From contig NZ_CP062165.1 in assembly GCF_014844075.1 (NCBI RefSeq), positions 1,302,001 to 1,366,000 of the forward strand: a DNA stretch of 64,000 nucleotides, given 5' to 3'. A model generated the notes under the pieces. That model was not told where the DNA came from. It saw nothing but the letters and a program-made list of their open reading frames with translations, and did not search any database. The first letter of the stretch is position 1. Every line of letters starts with the position of its first letter. Positions 16,801 to 27,100 of this stretch are shown here, piece after piece. The translations under genes were made by a program, and so were the position numbers. This DNA comes from Paenibacillus sp. JNUCC-31. GTDB taxonomy: Bacteria; Bacillota; Bacilli; Paenibacillales; Paenibacillaceae.

Positions 16801-17505
16801 TCCATCTTGGGATTGAATACCATCACTCATATAGGTATACCCATTCCGGAACGGAAGAGAAATTGAGACGCCTCCAGCAATCGCCATATCACACTCACCT
16901 AGAAGTAAACTTTGGCGTGATAGATGAATGGCAACTAAAGAAGTAGAGCATGCTGTATTAATATTGATGCTTGGCCCTCGTAAATTTAGCTTATAAGCAA
17001 CCCTTGTAGGCAGGAAGTCTTTATCATTACCTATCATAATCTGCTCTTGACTGATCGATTTTAAGTACTCGGGGTTTTTCCCAAGCACTTCAAATAAATA
17101 CGTATTCATGCCAACACCTGCGAAGATGCCGATGTCACCATCATATTTCTCCGGATCATAGCCTGCATGTTCAAGTCCTTCCCAGCATCCTTCCAGAAAA
17201 ATACGGTGCTGCGGATCCATACTTTTGGCTTCATTCGGACTAATTCCAAAAAATCCGGCATCGAAAATGTCGTGATCTTCCATAATTGAAGCAGCCTTGA
17301 CGTAGTTAGGATCGTTCAATCGATCTCTTGAAACACCTCTTTCCAACAGTTCCTCATCTGTAAAAAACGATACTGCCTCCTTACCACTTCTAAGGAGCTC
17401 CCAGAACTGCTCTAGTCCTTTGGCCTGTGGAAACGAGCAGGACATGCCGATCACGGCGATATCAAGAGCAAGTTGATCATCTGTATCATCTATTCTACTA
17501 TCCAT
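13834..17505 (-). CDS. PKS, terminal module KS-KR-ACP
   Basis: 1223 residues, one elongation module with no AT. KS about 13-440: Cys186 in NTACSTS, AHGTGT and KTNIGHL motifs all present, so condensing. Its N-terminal part (DEELLERGVSRDRLND) and MDPQHR resemble KS domains that take over aminoacyl chains from an NRPS, which fits its place after the Ser module. A post-KS linker (LPTYPFERTRYWV) and a KR follow (structural half about 640-830, catalytic half about 840-1090). The cofactor loop reads FGALEGIG instead of TGGxGGxG, and the Tyr motif is SNYAKAY, so activity is doubtful. ACP about 1135-1210 with Ser1178 in FFELGGHS, a PCP-like motif. No TE follows. GGGAGAA precedes ATG. The upstream hybrid gene stops 23 nt before. 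Confidence 0.9.
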   Translation of the reverse strand: MDSRIDDTDDQLALDIAVIGMSCSFPQAKGLEQFWELLRSGKEAVSFFTDEELLERGVSRDRLNDPNYVKAASIMEDHDIFDAGFFGISPNEAKSMDPQHRIFLEGCWEGLEHAGYDPEKYDGDIGIFAGVGMNTYLFEVLGKNPEYLKSISQEQIMIGNDKDFLPTRVAYKLNLRGPSININTACSTSLVAIHLSRQSLLLGECDMAIAGGVSISLPFRNGYTYMSDGIQSQDGHCRAFDADAGGTIWGDGCGVVVLKRLADAIRDGDSIHAVIKGSAINNDGSNKVGYTAPSVEGQSKVIVEALAVSGLSPDQINYVEAHGTGTALGDPIEIAALSQAFRYGTDRQAFCPIGSVKTNIGHLNSAAGIAGLIKTILSLQNRQLPPSLHYKSPNPKIDFESSPFFVNSTLMDWEMESGPLRAGVSSMGIGGTNCHVIVEEAPAVSAQPATIQDVEQHTLLLSARSQEALERVTVNLADYLGNHPELSIENVAYTLQCGRRSFSHRRALRARTIEEAVFILREREPGLLLDARDVQSNESFLWQDPELEAWIKGREIDWSVRWERRSPRRVPLPTYPFERTRYWVEPAASPTEQLAAQHDDYFKKLDDMSDWYYLPSWRTSSLSFIHKPQEAKVRMIFLDKFEVGDAIASSYEKEPGTTIKVTIGKRYKQTEELSFVLNPTEPDDFRRMLTVLHESDLLPDSIIFAWGLDTASYESEPNLKTLINAQSNGFFALLQLVQAIDERLLTKKVELIALTNNAFDVLGNETLCVDASTIYGLLLVVQQAYDNFVCRLIDLSVLESEPSSKQRNQTVVAVRKEIEHPTNELVCAYRGEKRFVRKYESLKVEKDAPRYNTLRSDGIYLVFGALEGIGYLISEHMVRNIGAKVLILEESNFPEQADWNKWLLEKGDDDPISQRIQHAVSLVENGAQYIGRIGNMEEVDTLLTSVQAQVGTITGIIHAPGASNAKRVRSIASTSKDTWEEHFDNVVFSLIVMERYFHNKPLDFRIMLNSLGSVLGGDGFIQIATVSNYAKAYLTRQNRMDEQNWVVQCWDSWVIEWGQIRNYLPDAVYARLEPSVLTHEEGIDCFEHSFAVSGVVELDISATDLNNRYKKWVSLEPLQKANSKEMEKEAKHSRPDLVTAYEAPSNDIERSLEAIFGELLGIEAVGIHDNFFELGGHSLLGLQLASKIRNQYHVDVNIYYIYNYPTIAGLTAYLESPEQNIVV

Positions 17506-17528
17506 GTATATTCTCCCTCCCTAACTTT

Positions 17529-20500
17529 TCACTTTGTTCTGGCCTGACTCATCTTCATTAAGATTTCCCGTTGTCTTTTCGCTTTTTGTTTACTTCTGTC
17601 AAATGGATTTACCGTTTCGGTTTTACTCAAATAACGAGTTAGGGATTCCACAGTTGGATATTTGAACATGTCAACGGTGGTAATCTCTCTATTTAAGACA
17701 TCCTTCAATTTAATTGCAGCCGTAACAAGCAACATTGAGTGACCACCGAGATCAAAGAAATTGTCTCCTGGATTAATATCATCAAGCTGTAAAACTTCGC
17801 GATACACCGCCATGATCTGCTGCTTGATTTGTGTATCTGTTTCATCTACCTTGCTATTAGAAGCCGTTGGATATACATCTAGCGCATGAGCAGCAAGCGA
17901 GTGCATATCAATCTTCCCATGAACAGTTAGGGGCATCGCATCCATCTGCACGAAATATGCAGGTACCATATATTCTGGTAGCATGCCCTTCAAATATTGT
18001 TTAATCGATTCGGTAGAGAGAATATCTGCTTCCTTTGCACATATAAAGGCGAGCAACTGCATGTTACCTGACATATCTTTCTTTGGGCTAACCATGACAT
18101 GCGCTTCTTTGACTTGTTCATATGAGGATAAAACTGCTTCAATCTCCCCAAGTTCAATCCGATGTCCTCTTATTTTCACCTGCCTATCCATTCGGCCTAA
18201 ATATTCAATGTTCCCATCCGGAAGCCATCTTGCCAAATCTCCAGTTCTGTACATTTTTGTTCCGAGTACGAATGGATTTGGAACGAACTTGGCATCCGTT
18301 AATTCGGCATTATTTACATAACCGCGAGCAACACTCACCCCTGCAATGCAAAGCTCGCCTGGAATCCCTACAGGTTGTAGCCGATTATGCGAATTAAGGA
18401 TATATAGACTCGTGTTATCAATAGGTCTACCAATTGGAATTCTCAAAAGTGAGTCTGATACAGTGCAATCATAATATGAAACATCGATGGTAGCCTCAGT
18501 TGGACCATATAAATTCATCAATCTAGTCCCATAAGCCTGATGTAATGTCTGATGAAACAGCTTTGCCTGAGCACCGGTCAACGCTTCTCCACTTACAAAC
18601 ACTTGTCTCAGATGCGACAGTTTGTTGATGGATGAGAATCCAGTGATATATTGAAGAAAATTGTTTAACATTGAAGGGACGAAATGCATCACAGTAATGC
18701 CCTGTTCCTCAATAGCCTGAGCAATTAAATGCGGGTCCTTCTCAGCTCCAGCGTCCAACATGTAGAGCTTGCCGCCTTCTAACGACCACCAGAATAACTC
18801 CCACACTGAAACATCAAATGTAAACGGAGTTTTTTGAAGTATCGTATCATTACTGGTTAAACAATATACCTTTTGCATCCATTTCAATCGGTTTATAACT
18901 GAACGGTGTTCGATCATGACACCCTTTGGTTTGCCAGTCGAGCCAGAGGTATATATGATATAAGCCAGATCGTTAGGCTTATTAATATTATTCAACTCTT
19001 CATCACCCATGCTTAACAACACATTTTCGTCATACAAAATGCGTTCTCCTGTGAAACTAAATTCGCAAGCTAAGGGTTCAAGCATAAGCAATACAGAGGC
19101 TTCACTGTTACTCAATATATATTCAATTCGTTCTGCAGGATAATCAGGATCTATTGGCAAGTAAGCCCCTCCGGCCTTAAGAATCCCATACAGTGCAATC
19201 ATTAATTCCGAGGATCTCTTAGCTGCCACAGCTACGATCGTGCCACGTTTTACTCCAGCCTTCTTCAGCACTCTCGCCATTTGGTTCGAACGTTTATGCA
19301 GTTCTTTATAGGTTAAAGAACGCGATTTACAGGAAACAGCTGTTTGATCGGGGAAAAGCTTAACCTTCTCCTTGAATAGTTGATGAATGCATTTATCGTC
19401 CGGATAGTTACTTTCCGTATCATTCCATTCGCTTAGAAGTAAGCTTCTCTCAGCCTCAGAGAGAAAATCGACCTCGCCAACAATTTTATCGCTTCCGGTA
19501 GTCATTTCATGAAGTAACTGTTCGTAATGACCGGCCATCTGTTCGATTGTCGACTCATTAAAAAGATCCGGATTATACTTGATAAAGATAGAATAACGGT
19601 TGTCGATATAATAAACCTCAAAGGAGATATCAAACTCGCCCTCCTGGTGGATTTCATGAATAGGCTCCAACATGAGCAGGCTGTTCTCATTGAACGACTC
19701 TTCTCCATTTTGAAGCAGATCTTCTGGCTTTAGCCAGTTTTGAAATACAAATGCAGCTTGAACGATGGGAGCGTCTCCACGGTTCGTTTTCCCCCGTATC
19801 TCTTTCACAACCTCTGCAAAAGGATAATTCCCGTGTTCAAGAGCGTCGTACGTTTTAGATTGAACCTGCTTCACAAAATCTCCGAATTGAAGTTCCGAGG
19901 TAACCTCACTACGGATCATAACGATGTTGGCAAAATAACCAATGACGTCATTGAATTGCTTCTCCTGTCGGCCTCGGAGTGCCGTTCCGACTGCTATATC
20001 TGTTTGCCCGGTATAATGGTGCAGCAGCATTTTAAAAGTGCTAAGCATAAAAATGTATGGGGAAACCTTTTCCTTCGCACTACCCTGATGAACGTTCTGC
20101 GTCAGTGCTTCATCTAACCTTTGAATGTACGTTTTCCCCTGGAAGTTGGAAGTTTCCGGCCGTGGACGATCATAAGGTAATTGAAGCGTAGGCGTTTCAC
20201 CTGATAGTTGAGTTCTCCAGTAGGTTTGTTGACGCTGCCCAGTCTCACTACCAAGAAAATTCTGCTGCCAATCTACAAAAGCCTTATACGTTACTTCAGG
20301 TCCAGCAAGCTCCATCGAATCACCATTTAAAGCCTTGGCATACAACAGCAATAGCTCTTTTAGAAGTACCATTAATGAACTTCCATCGAATACAATGTGA
20401 TGCACATTGATAAACAGAATATGTTCATCTTCTGTTTTGGTCAGTAAACATACACGAAGAAGTGGTCCTTTTTCTAGTTGGAAAGGCTCCCGCGATTTTT

Positions 20501-23500
20501 GAATCAAATATGCCTTGAGTTCCTCCTCAGACAAATGCGAAACATGTTCTGTTTCATAGAGAAACCGGTTCTCAGGGTAAATGGCATGAACCGCTTCAGT
20601 CCCATTCATTTCAATTACAGCTCTCAAGAGCAGGTGACGGTTAACAATCCCATTTACAGCTTTATGCAATGCATCCGAATCCATTTTCTGTTTGATTCTG
20701 AAGGCATGAGGCAAGTTATACGCATAGCTTGACGGAGCGAGCTGTTGAATAAGCCATATGCCCAATTGACCTGACGATAGAGGGAACCTAAGGGGTTCCT
20801 CTGGACTAACATTCGCCATTTCGAAGTCTGGTTGTAGGCAATCTTGAGGTCCAGACGGAGTGTTTTTATGGATGTACTCCGCTATTTCTTGAACCGATCT
20901 ATAGTTGAGGAGCTCCTTATAAGACATCTCAACTCCAAACTCCTCTTTCACCCCGTTCATAAGCGACATACCACTTATCGAATCCAGGCCGTAACCGAAC
21001 AAATCTTGTTTATCATCGATCCGATCAACAGTTATGCGTAATATGGACGATACCAGTTTCAACAGACGCTCACCGGTTCCCTCGCTTGGAATCCCTGAGG
21101 AACCAGGTTCTGCATGTTCAATTCCTGAAGAACTGGAATCAATCCGTACTACCGTGTTTGAAACATATCCAGACGGAGATGCCTTCGCATCTGACACCCA
21201 ATAGCTCTCCTTTGCAAAAGGGTACGTAGGCATAGACACTCGGCTGTAATGATCATTCGAAAACAGCACCTCATAATCCAATTTATATCCTTGAATAAAT
21301 AACTCAGCTACAACTTCCAAGTTATCTATGTATTCACGCACGTCATCCGAGATCAGACAATTGCGAATACATTGGTTACCGATCCGTCTAAGGGAAGGCC
21401 GTTCACGGGTTGCAATCGTTTCCGACTTGGTGGCGACAAATAATCGAGGAGATGTGACACCTTCAAGCCACTGGGAAAGTGTACTTCTCAACTCATCCTC
21501 ATTCCTTACGATAAGAGCAAGCCTGTTGGAAAGATGTTTTCTCCCCACAAGGAGTGTGAAGCTCATATGGCTACAATATTTAGTTCCCGGTTTTTCACAA
21601 TAAGAAACGATCTGTTCAGCTTGTTCTCGTAATTGCTCCTCTGTCGCTGCTGATAGCACAATCAAATGAGCAGGCTTACGAATTGGTTTTGTCTCCCTTT
21701 CCGGCGCCTCCTCAAGTACGATATGTGCATTCGTTCCACTGAAGCCAAATGAACTGACTGCTCCCAATCGACGCGCTCCCAACGATGGTGATTCCCAATG
21801 TTGAAGACGCGTGTTGACATAGAACGGACTCCCGGCCAAGTCAATATTGGGGTTATGCTTTTCAAAATGCAAGGACGGTGGGATTTGTCTGTTTTTCAAA
21901 GATAACAATACCTTGATAAACCCTGCGATACCCGCCACAGATGTGGTATGTCCAATATTAGTTTTAATTGAACCGATAGCGCAGTACTCTCGCTGGTCCG
22001 TGTATGCTCGAAATGCCTTAGTAAGTGCTTGATGTTCAATAGGGTCACCAAGCTTTGTACCCGTTCCATGTGCCTCTACCAGCTCTATTGCTGACGGGTC
22101 AATACCAAACGTATCATAGACATCGCGCTGTAACCTTTCTTGCGCAAGAGCGCTCGGTGCTGTAATCCCGTTCGTTGCACCATCCTGATTCATACCAGAG
22201 CCTCGGATTACACCATAAATATGGTCGCCATCTGCCATAGCAGCCTCAAGTTTCTTCAAAACAACCACTGCAACACCTTCGCCTGGAACAAAACCATCCG
22301 CACGTTCATCAAAAGTACGGCAGCGACCGGATTGAGAAAACATACCCGCACGGTTAGCAGAAATATAGAAACCAGGCGTCGTTTGTATGAATACCCCTCC
22401 GGCTAAGGCCATCTCTGTTTCTCCGCTCCAAAGTCCTTGGCAGGCGAGATGAATCGCTACCAATGAGCTGGAGCAAGCGGTATCTACCGTAATTGCTGGC
22501 CCACGTAAATTTAAATGATAAGAAATCCTTGCTGGAATGATCGATGCAGAATTTCCCCACATGGCTTGCGGTGGCGCATCTGGACCAATCAACCTGTCGT
22601 AATCTGCTCCGTTATAACCGACATACACCCCACAGGATCTACCTTGTATCTGTGTTCCAGCATAGCCTGCGTCCTCAAGAGCTTTGTAAGACTCCTCTAA
22701 GAAGAAACGCTGTTGTGGATCCATATAGGAAGCTTCCGCACCTGAAATGTTGAAAAACAAAGGGTCGAACCGATCAATATTGTCCAAGAAGCTACCATAA
22801 TCACAGTAATCCCCAGACATATATTCTTCCAGATTCCAACGGGTTACTTTTTCGACTAGATCATGGCCCTCAGCAAGATGTTCCCACAATTGTTCCAGTG
22901 TTTCCGATTTGGCGAATCGTCCACTCATCCCGATTACAGCAATGGGTTCTTTCGAGTGCACACCACCCTGACTAGCCCCTTTGTTGCTTACTCCCGATGA
23001 TGAGCGCTGTTCATCAATCCCCTTTTCATGTCGATCGACATCTTCAAGTACACTGTGATTAACTTCGTCAGACATGAGTTCTGTCTCTGTAAATCTATCA
23101 TCTGCTTGGTAAAGAGAAAGAAGCCGCTCATTATACCGTGTGACGATATAAGCAGCTAAGCCGAGAACAGAGCTATAATCGAACAGGCAAGTCGTCTCTA
23201 GATCAATTTGCAAATACTCATTCAACTGTTGAATGAATTGAACACCCGTGATAGAGTCCAAACCATAATCCGTGAACGGTCTTTCAGGATCAATCAACTG
23301 CTCCTTGATATGTAACGTTTCCGTTAATTTTCCGATTATTGTGTCAACTACTCGGATCTCAAGGTAGGAGTCATCTTGCTTTGATACCATTGATTTTTGA
23401 GTTGGTGAGGTTCTGTTCACATTCAGTTGAAGAGATGGAGAAGATTCCTCAACCCGATTTCTGGTCTCGGCTTCTGTCCCAGTCTTCAAGTGACCATGGA

Positions 23501-24086
23501 CTGGCTCACTAATTCGTATCATACCGTCACTTGCAGCAATGACAAGATGAGCTTCGCTCTGGAGCGAATGGCGAACGATTCGATAGCCTTCGCTTTCAAG
23601 TATAGCTGTCCATCTTTCCGGCATTTCTGAGGTCGAAACGGGGGCATTCTTATAAATCACCAGCCAGCCATTTCTCTTTAAGAGCTTCTTGGCATTCCGA
23701 ACCGCACTTTTGATGCTGCCTTTGGCAAGATAAGTACTACCCGCTATTATCAAATCATATTCACCTTTTGAAAATCCTTGTTCAGATGGATCAGAATCGA
23801 TAGTGAAGGTTCTACAAATTAAATAAGGAAAACTTGAGTTATTATTCTCTATAGCTTGATGTATATAAGCTTGCGAGATATCAGTAAGACTATATTCCTC
23901 AATAAAATCCCGGTAATGGTCAATGTTCTGGAGAACAGTACGACTCACCTCCCCACTACTCGCGCCGATCTCCAGAATCTTTAAGCGGTTTGTGGCATCA
24001 CGCTTAATTCTCTCTCCGATGTAAGCAGCAACAGACCTTGCAAGAATCTTATTGCTATAAATCGCTTCATCCACTGATTCATTCAT
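17529..24086 (-). CDS. Hybrid PKS-NRPS: pseudoMT-ACP-KS-ACP-C-A(Ser)-PCP
   Basis: 2185 residues. Residues 1-190 are a C-methyltransferase fold that starts inside the domain: ILEIGASSGEVS replaces the usual ILEVGAGTGGTS, the NVLHAT motif with the catalytic His is STYLAK, and the segment after it is shortened. I take it as non-catalytic. ACP1 (Ser278), KS (about 385-810, Cys538 in DTACSSS, AHGTGT), ACP2 (Ser1036), C domain (about 1095-1530, HHIVFDG near 1229), A domain (about 1560-2020, YTSGSTGKPKG near 1711), and PCP (GGHS, Ser about 2116). The ten specificity positions read D-V-W-H-F-S-L-I-D-K, the established serine code. No epimerase, so L-Ser is expected. The module KS-ACP2 has no reducing domain and leaves a beta-keto group. 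AAAGGAG precedes ATG. Confidence 0.93.
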   Translation of the reverse strand: MNESVDEAIYSNKILARSVAAYIGERIKRDATNRLKILEIGASSGEVSRTVLQNIDHYRDFIEEYSLTDISQAYIHQAIENNNSSFPYLICRTFTIDSDPSEQGFSKGEYDLIIAGSTYLAKGSIKSAVRNAKKLLKRNGWLVIYKNAPVSTSEMPERWTAILESEGYRIVRHSLQSEAHLVIAASDGMIRISEPVHGHLKTGTEAETRNRVEESSPSLQLNVNRTSPTQKSMVSKQDDSYLEIRVVDTIIGKLTETLHIKEQLIDPERPFTDYGLDSITGVQFIQQLNEYLQIDLETTCLFDYSSVLGLAAYIVTRYNERLLSLYQADDRFTETELMSDEVNHSVLEDVDRHEKGIDEQRSSSGVSNKGASQGGVHSKEPIAVIGMSGRFAKSETLEQLWEHLAEGHDLVEKVTRWNLEEYMSGDYCDYGSFLDNIDRFDPLFFNISGAEASYMDPQQRFFLEESYKALEDAGYAGTQIQGRSCGVYVGYNGADYDRLIGPDAPPQAMWGNSASIIPARISYHLNLRGPAITVDTACSSSLVAIHLACQGLWSGETEMALAGGVFIQTTPGFYISANRAGMFSQSGRCRTFDERADGFVPGEGVAVVVLKKLEAAMADGDHIYGVIRGSGMNQDGATNGITAPSALAQERLQRDVYDTFGIDPSAIELVEAHGTGTKLGDPIEHQALTKAFRAYTDQREYCAIGSIKTNIGHTTSVAGIAGFIKVLLSLKNRQIPPSLHFEKHNPNIDLAGSPFYVNTRLQHWESPSLGARRLGAVSSFGFSGTNAHIVLEEAPERETKPIRKPAHLIVLSAATEEQLREQAEQIVSYCEKPGTKYCSHMSFTLLVGRKHLSNRLALIVRNEDELRSTLSQWLEGVTSPRLFVATKSETIATRERPSLRRIGNQCIRNCLISDDVREYIDNLEVVAELFIQGYKLDYEVLFSNDHYSRVSMPTYPFAKESYWVSDAKASPSGYVSNTVVRIDSSSSGIEHAEPGSSGIPSEGTGERLLKLVSSILRITVDRIDDKQDLFGYGLDSISGMSLMNGVKEEFGVEMSYKELLNYRSVQEIAEYIHKNTPSGPQDCLQPDFEMANVSPEEPLRFPLSSGQLGIWLIQQLAPSSYAYNLPHAFRIKQKMDSDALHKAVNGIVNRHLLLRAVIEMNGTEAVHAIYPENRFLYETEHVSHLSEEELKAYLIQKSREPFQLEKGPLLRVCLLTKTEDEHILFINVHHIVFDGSSLMVLLKELLLLYAKALNGDSMELAGPEVTYKAFVDWQQNFLGSETGQRQQTYWRTQLSGETPTLQLPYDRPRPETSNFQGKTYIQRLDEALTQNVHQGSAKEKVSPYIFMLSTFKMLLHHYTGQTDIAVGTALRGRQEKQFNDVIGYFANIVMIRSEVTSELQFGDFVKQVQSKTYDALEHGNYPFAEVVKEIRGKTNRGDAPIVQAAFVFQNWLKPEDLLQNGEESFNENSLLMLEPIHEIHQEGEFDISFEVYYIDNRYSIFIKYNPDLFNESTIEQMAGHYEQLLHEMTTGSDKIVGEVDFLSEAERSLLLSEWNDTESNYPDDKCIHQLFKEKVKLFPDQTAVSCKSRSLTYKELHKRSNQMARVLKKAGVKRGTIVAVAAKRSSELMIALYGILKAGGAYLPIDPDYPAERIEYILSNSEASVLLMLEPLACEFSFTGERILYDENVLLSMGDEELNNINKPNDLAYIIYTSGSTGKPKGVMIEHRSVINRLKWMQKVYCLTSNDTILQKTPFTFDVSVWELFWWSLEGGKLYMLDAGAEKDPHLIAQAIEEQGITVMHFVPSMLNNFLQYITGFSSINKLSHLRQVFVSGEALTGAQAKLFHQTLHQAYGTRLMNLYGPTEATIDVSYYDCTVSDSLLRIPIGRPIDNTSLYILNSHNRLQPVGIPGELCIAGVSVARGYVNNAELTDAKFVPNPFVLGTKMYRTGDLARWLPDGNIEYLGRMDRQVKIRGHRIELGEIEAVLSSYEQVKEAHVMVSPKKDMSGNMQLLAFICAKEADILSTESIKQYLKGMLPEYMVPAYFVQMDAMPLTVHGKIDMHSLAAHALDVYPTASNSKVDETDTQIKQQIMAVYREVLQLDDINPGDNFFDLGGHSMLLVTAAIKLKDVLNREITTVDMFKYPTVESLTRYLSKTETVNPFDRSKQKAKRQREILMKMSQARTK

Positions 24087-24170
24087 CTGCTCGGTCTCCT
24101 TTTAATTTCATAGTTATCGAACTCCTTTTTTATGTTGCTCATCTCACGTCTCTAGGCATCATTCTTCTGT

Positions 24171-27100
24171 TTAGACTTGTAGAGCCGTAATAGCATCTCC
24201 GTAGATTTGTTCCACATATCGAGAAAAACTGAGAATTGTGGGATTCTCGATCAGAGCGAGCGGAGTCATCTCAATTCCATACGTACGGTTTACCAGAGTC
24301 ACTAGCTCAGTCAATAGGATCGGATCGAAACCATACTCATACAAATCAACATCGACATGTATTTCCTCAAGTCCAACTTGTAACAGCACCGATGCATGTT
24401 TGAGCATGAAGGCTTGCAAATTTTTCAACATAGGAGTGGATTCCGTTTCACTATTCATGTGTTTCTGCAAAGCAATAGAAAAGGTATTATCCGGCAAGTC
24501 TTCAAAGACATGCCCAATATCGATATCAGCTGGAAGTGTCTCAGGATATATCTCGATAACCTCCTCACCAACAATCCCTCTAATAGATGTGCGGTCGGAA
24601 GTTTTCACGAACACCATTTGATCCAAGGGACCATGCAACAACGATTCCAGGGCTTCCATAGCCTCAGCCGATTCAATAGAAGCAATTCCTGCCCGGTTCA
24701 TAAGCTCCCTATGCAAGGCTGAAGCTCCTGCACCAACATCGCCCCAGTAACCCCAGTTCATTACTTTTACTTTGCATGACCATTCCAGAGACAAACGGTG
24801 AGCAACACTATCTTTGAATAGACAACCCGTCACATAGTTGCTCTGACCCGGCGTCTTGACAAAAGAATTCATGGAGGAAAAGAACAGAACGAAATCAAGT
24901 ATTTCATGACGGAAAACCTGTGCCAGCCTTATACTTACGTCGGTTTTCGCTTTCAATCCATTTCTAAATCGATTCTCATCCATCGCTTGTATGCTTTGGT
25001 CAAATAAGTCAACGGCTGCGTGAACAACCCCATGAATGGCTCCAAAACGATTCTTAATTTCGATATAGGCCTGTTTTAACGCAACAAGATCGGATGCATC
25101 AGCGACGAGATATAATGGGGCTGGTCCGAGTACAGCAAGCGCATCCAATTTGGATTGAATTACTTCATCACAAGCTCTTCGGCCAATCCACACCACTTGA
25201 GCTTTATAATTCCGAACCATATGTTCTGTCCAAACTTCGCCAATACCACCTGCGCCACCGATAACGACATACACACCATTCATTCGCTGCGCTTCTAGAT
25301 TCGTCTGACTCGTATCTTTAATCATCGCAAGTTTGCGACGTTGCCATCTTTGGTCTCGGTAAACCCATGCTTGACCGTAACGATCAGGAGGTAAATCTAG
25401 TGCATCGGAAAGTGGCCATTCCGCTCCCTCCTCCATATCCACAATGTTCATACTCCAGGAAGGATATTCTCTCGCCAATGTCCCCATTAATCCATAGATC
25501 CCAGCATCAACAGGGTTCGTCCATTCGCTTCTGCGAACCGTATGAGCCTGAACGGTAAATACATCCCAGCGCAGTGCCTTGGTTTCATAGCCAAGCTCCA
25601 AAACTGCTTTAATGATTCGGAAACCTGAAAACAATATGTCTTCCTGATCATCTAACAACGTCCCGTCCATAATGGTGCCTGTAGATGTTGTGGACGAAAG
25701 CCATACAATACGTTTAATATCGCCACCATGTTGAAGTTTCTTCTTAATCATTGCCGTTGAATCGTTTCCATCGACATCAATCAGTTCTGCTTGCGGAAAA
25801 TAACTCATTATCTGGTATTTACTATCCATCGTACCGTTGATGACGATAATTCTTCCTTCTTCTATCGTCGACTCTGTTCGCCTAGCTATGGGTAAAAGGA
25901 TTTCATCCCATATTGGAATGAGCCTCAGCGCTTCAGTAGTAACTTCCCTGGAAAACTCTTCTGAAGAAGAATCCACTTCACTTACCTGTCTGTCTCCCGA
26001 TAACTGACCAAGGCTAGCTTCATTTTTAATCACCCAGTACCGATCCTTGGCGAATGGATATGTTGGCAGGCTCATTCGACTCGGTTTATTCCCTGCATAC
26101 AAGCCGTTCCAATCGACGGAAAGCCCTTTGCTCCAGAAGGCTAGCAGTTTGTCATATTTCCCTTTTTCCATCCATGCCTGTGCTACCGTTTGCCAATCTT
26201 CGTCCCCTCCGATCAGCGCCATTGCTTCTTTATTTTTCCTTGCCTGCCCTGTGTATAGGTCGGTATGCTCGTCCTTCCCTTCCACATAGGCATGCAATTT
26301 GTCCTTCAGTTCTTCCAACGAAGCTGCTGTGAAGCCCAGGCGCTCGTCCATCGCTTCTCTCCCGACTTGCAGGGTATATGCTACTCGCTCCAGTTCCGAC
26401 TCACCAATGGCTCCACGCTGGATCGCTTCGAGCAACAAGCGGGCTTGTTCGTTCAGACGCTCTGCGTTTTTGGCCGATAAGATAACGATTACCGGCTGTT
26501 CTCCTCTCACCGCTTTTACCGGGTTAGACGTTTGTGCTACATACTCTTCAATCACCACATGCGCATTTGCCCCGCCAAACCCAAATGAGCTTACACCTGC
26601 ACGCCGTGGAATTGCGTTTCCTTCCTCATCTTCAAGTGCTTTCCACTCCTCTTCTTCCTGTACAATATAGAACGGACTGTCTTTCAGTTGGATATAAGGG
26701 TTGATCGTCTCACAATGTAAACTTTTCACGAGCTTTCTATGCTTCATTTGTAACAGCACTTTTATCACGCCTGCCACACCTGCCGCCAGCTCCAAATGTC
26801 CAATATTGCTCTTTACAGAGCCGAGTCCACATCTTCTTTCCGGTTGGTTTACTTCTCCCGTATCTTGGTACAGCGTCTTGAAAGCCGACTTTAACCCGTT
26901 GATTTCAATCGGATCCCCCAGTGAGGTCCCCGTACCATGTGTTTCGATATATGTCACTGTTCCTGGATCGATTCCCGCTTGCCGATAGGCTGAAAGCAAG
27001 AGATCTGCTTGGGCTTTCGGATTAGGTGCAGTGAGTGACGCAGCCCGGCCCCCGTGATTTTCCGCGGTTCCGCGAATCACGCCATAGATGTGATCCCCGG

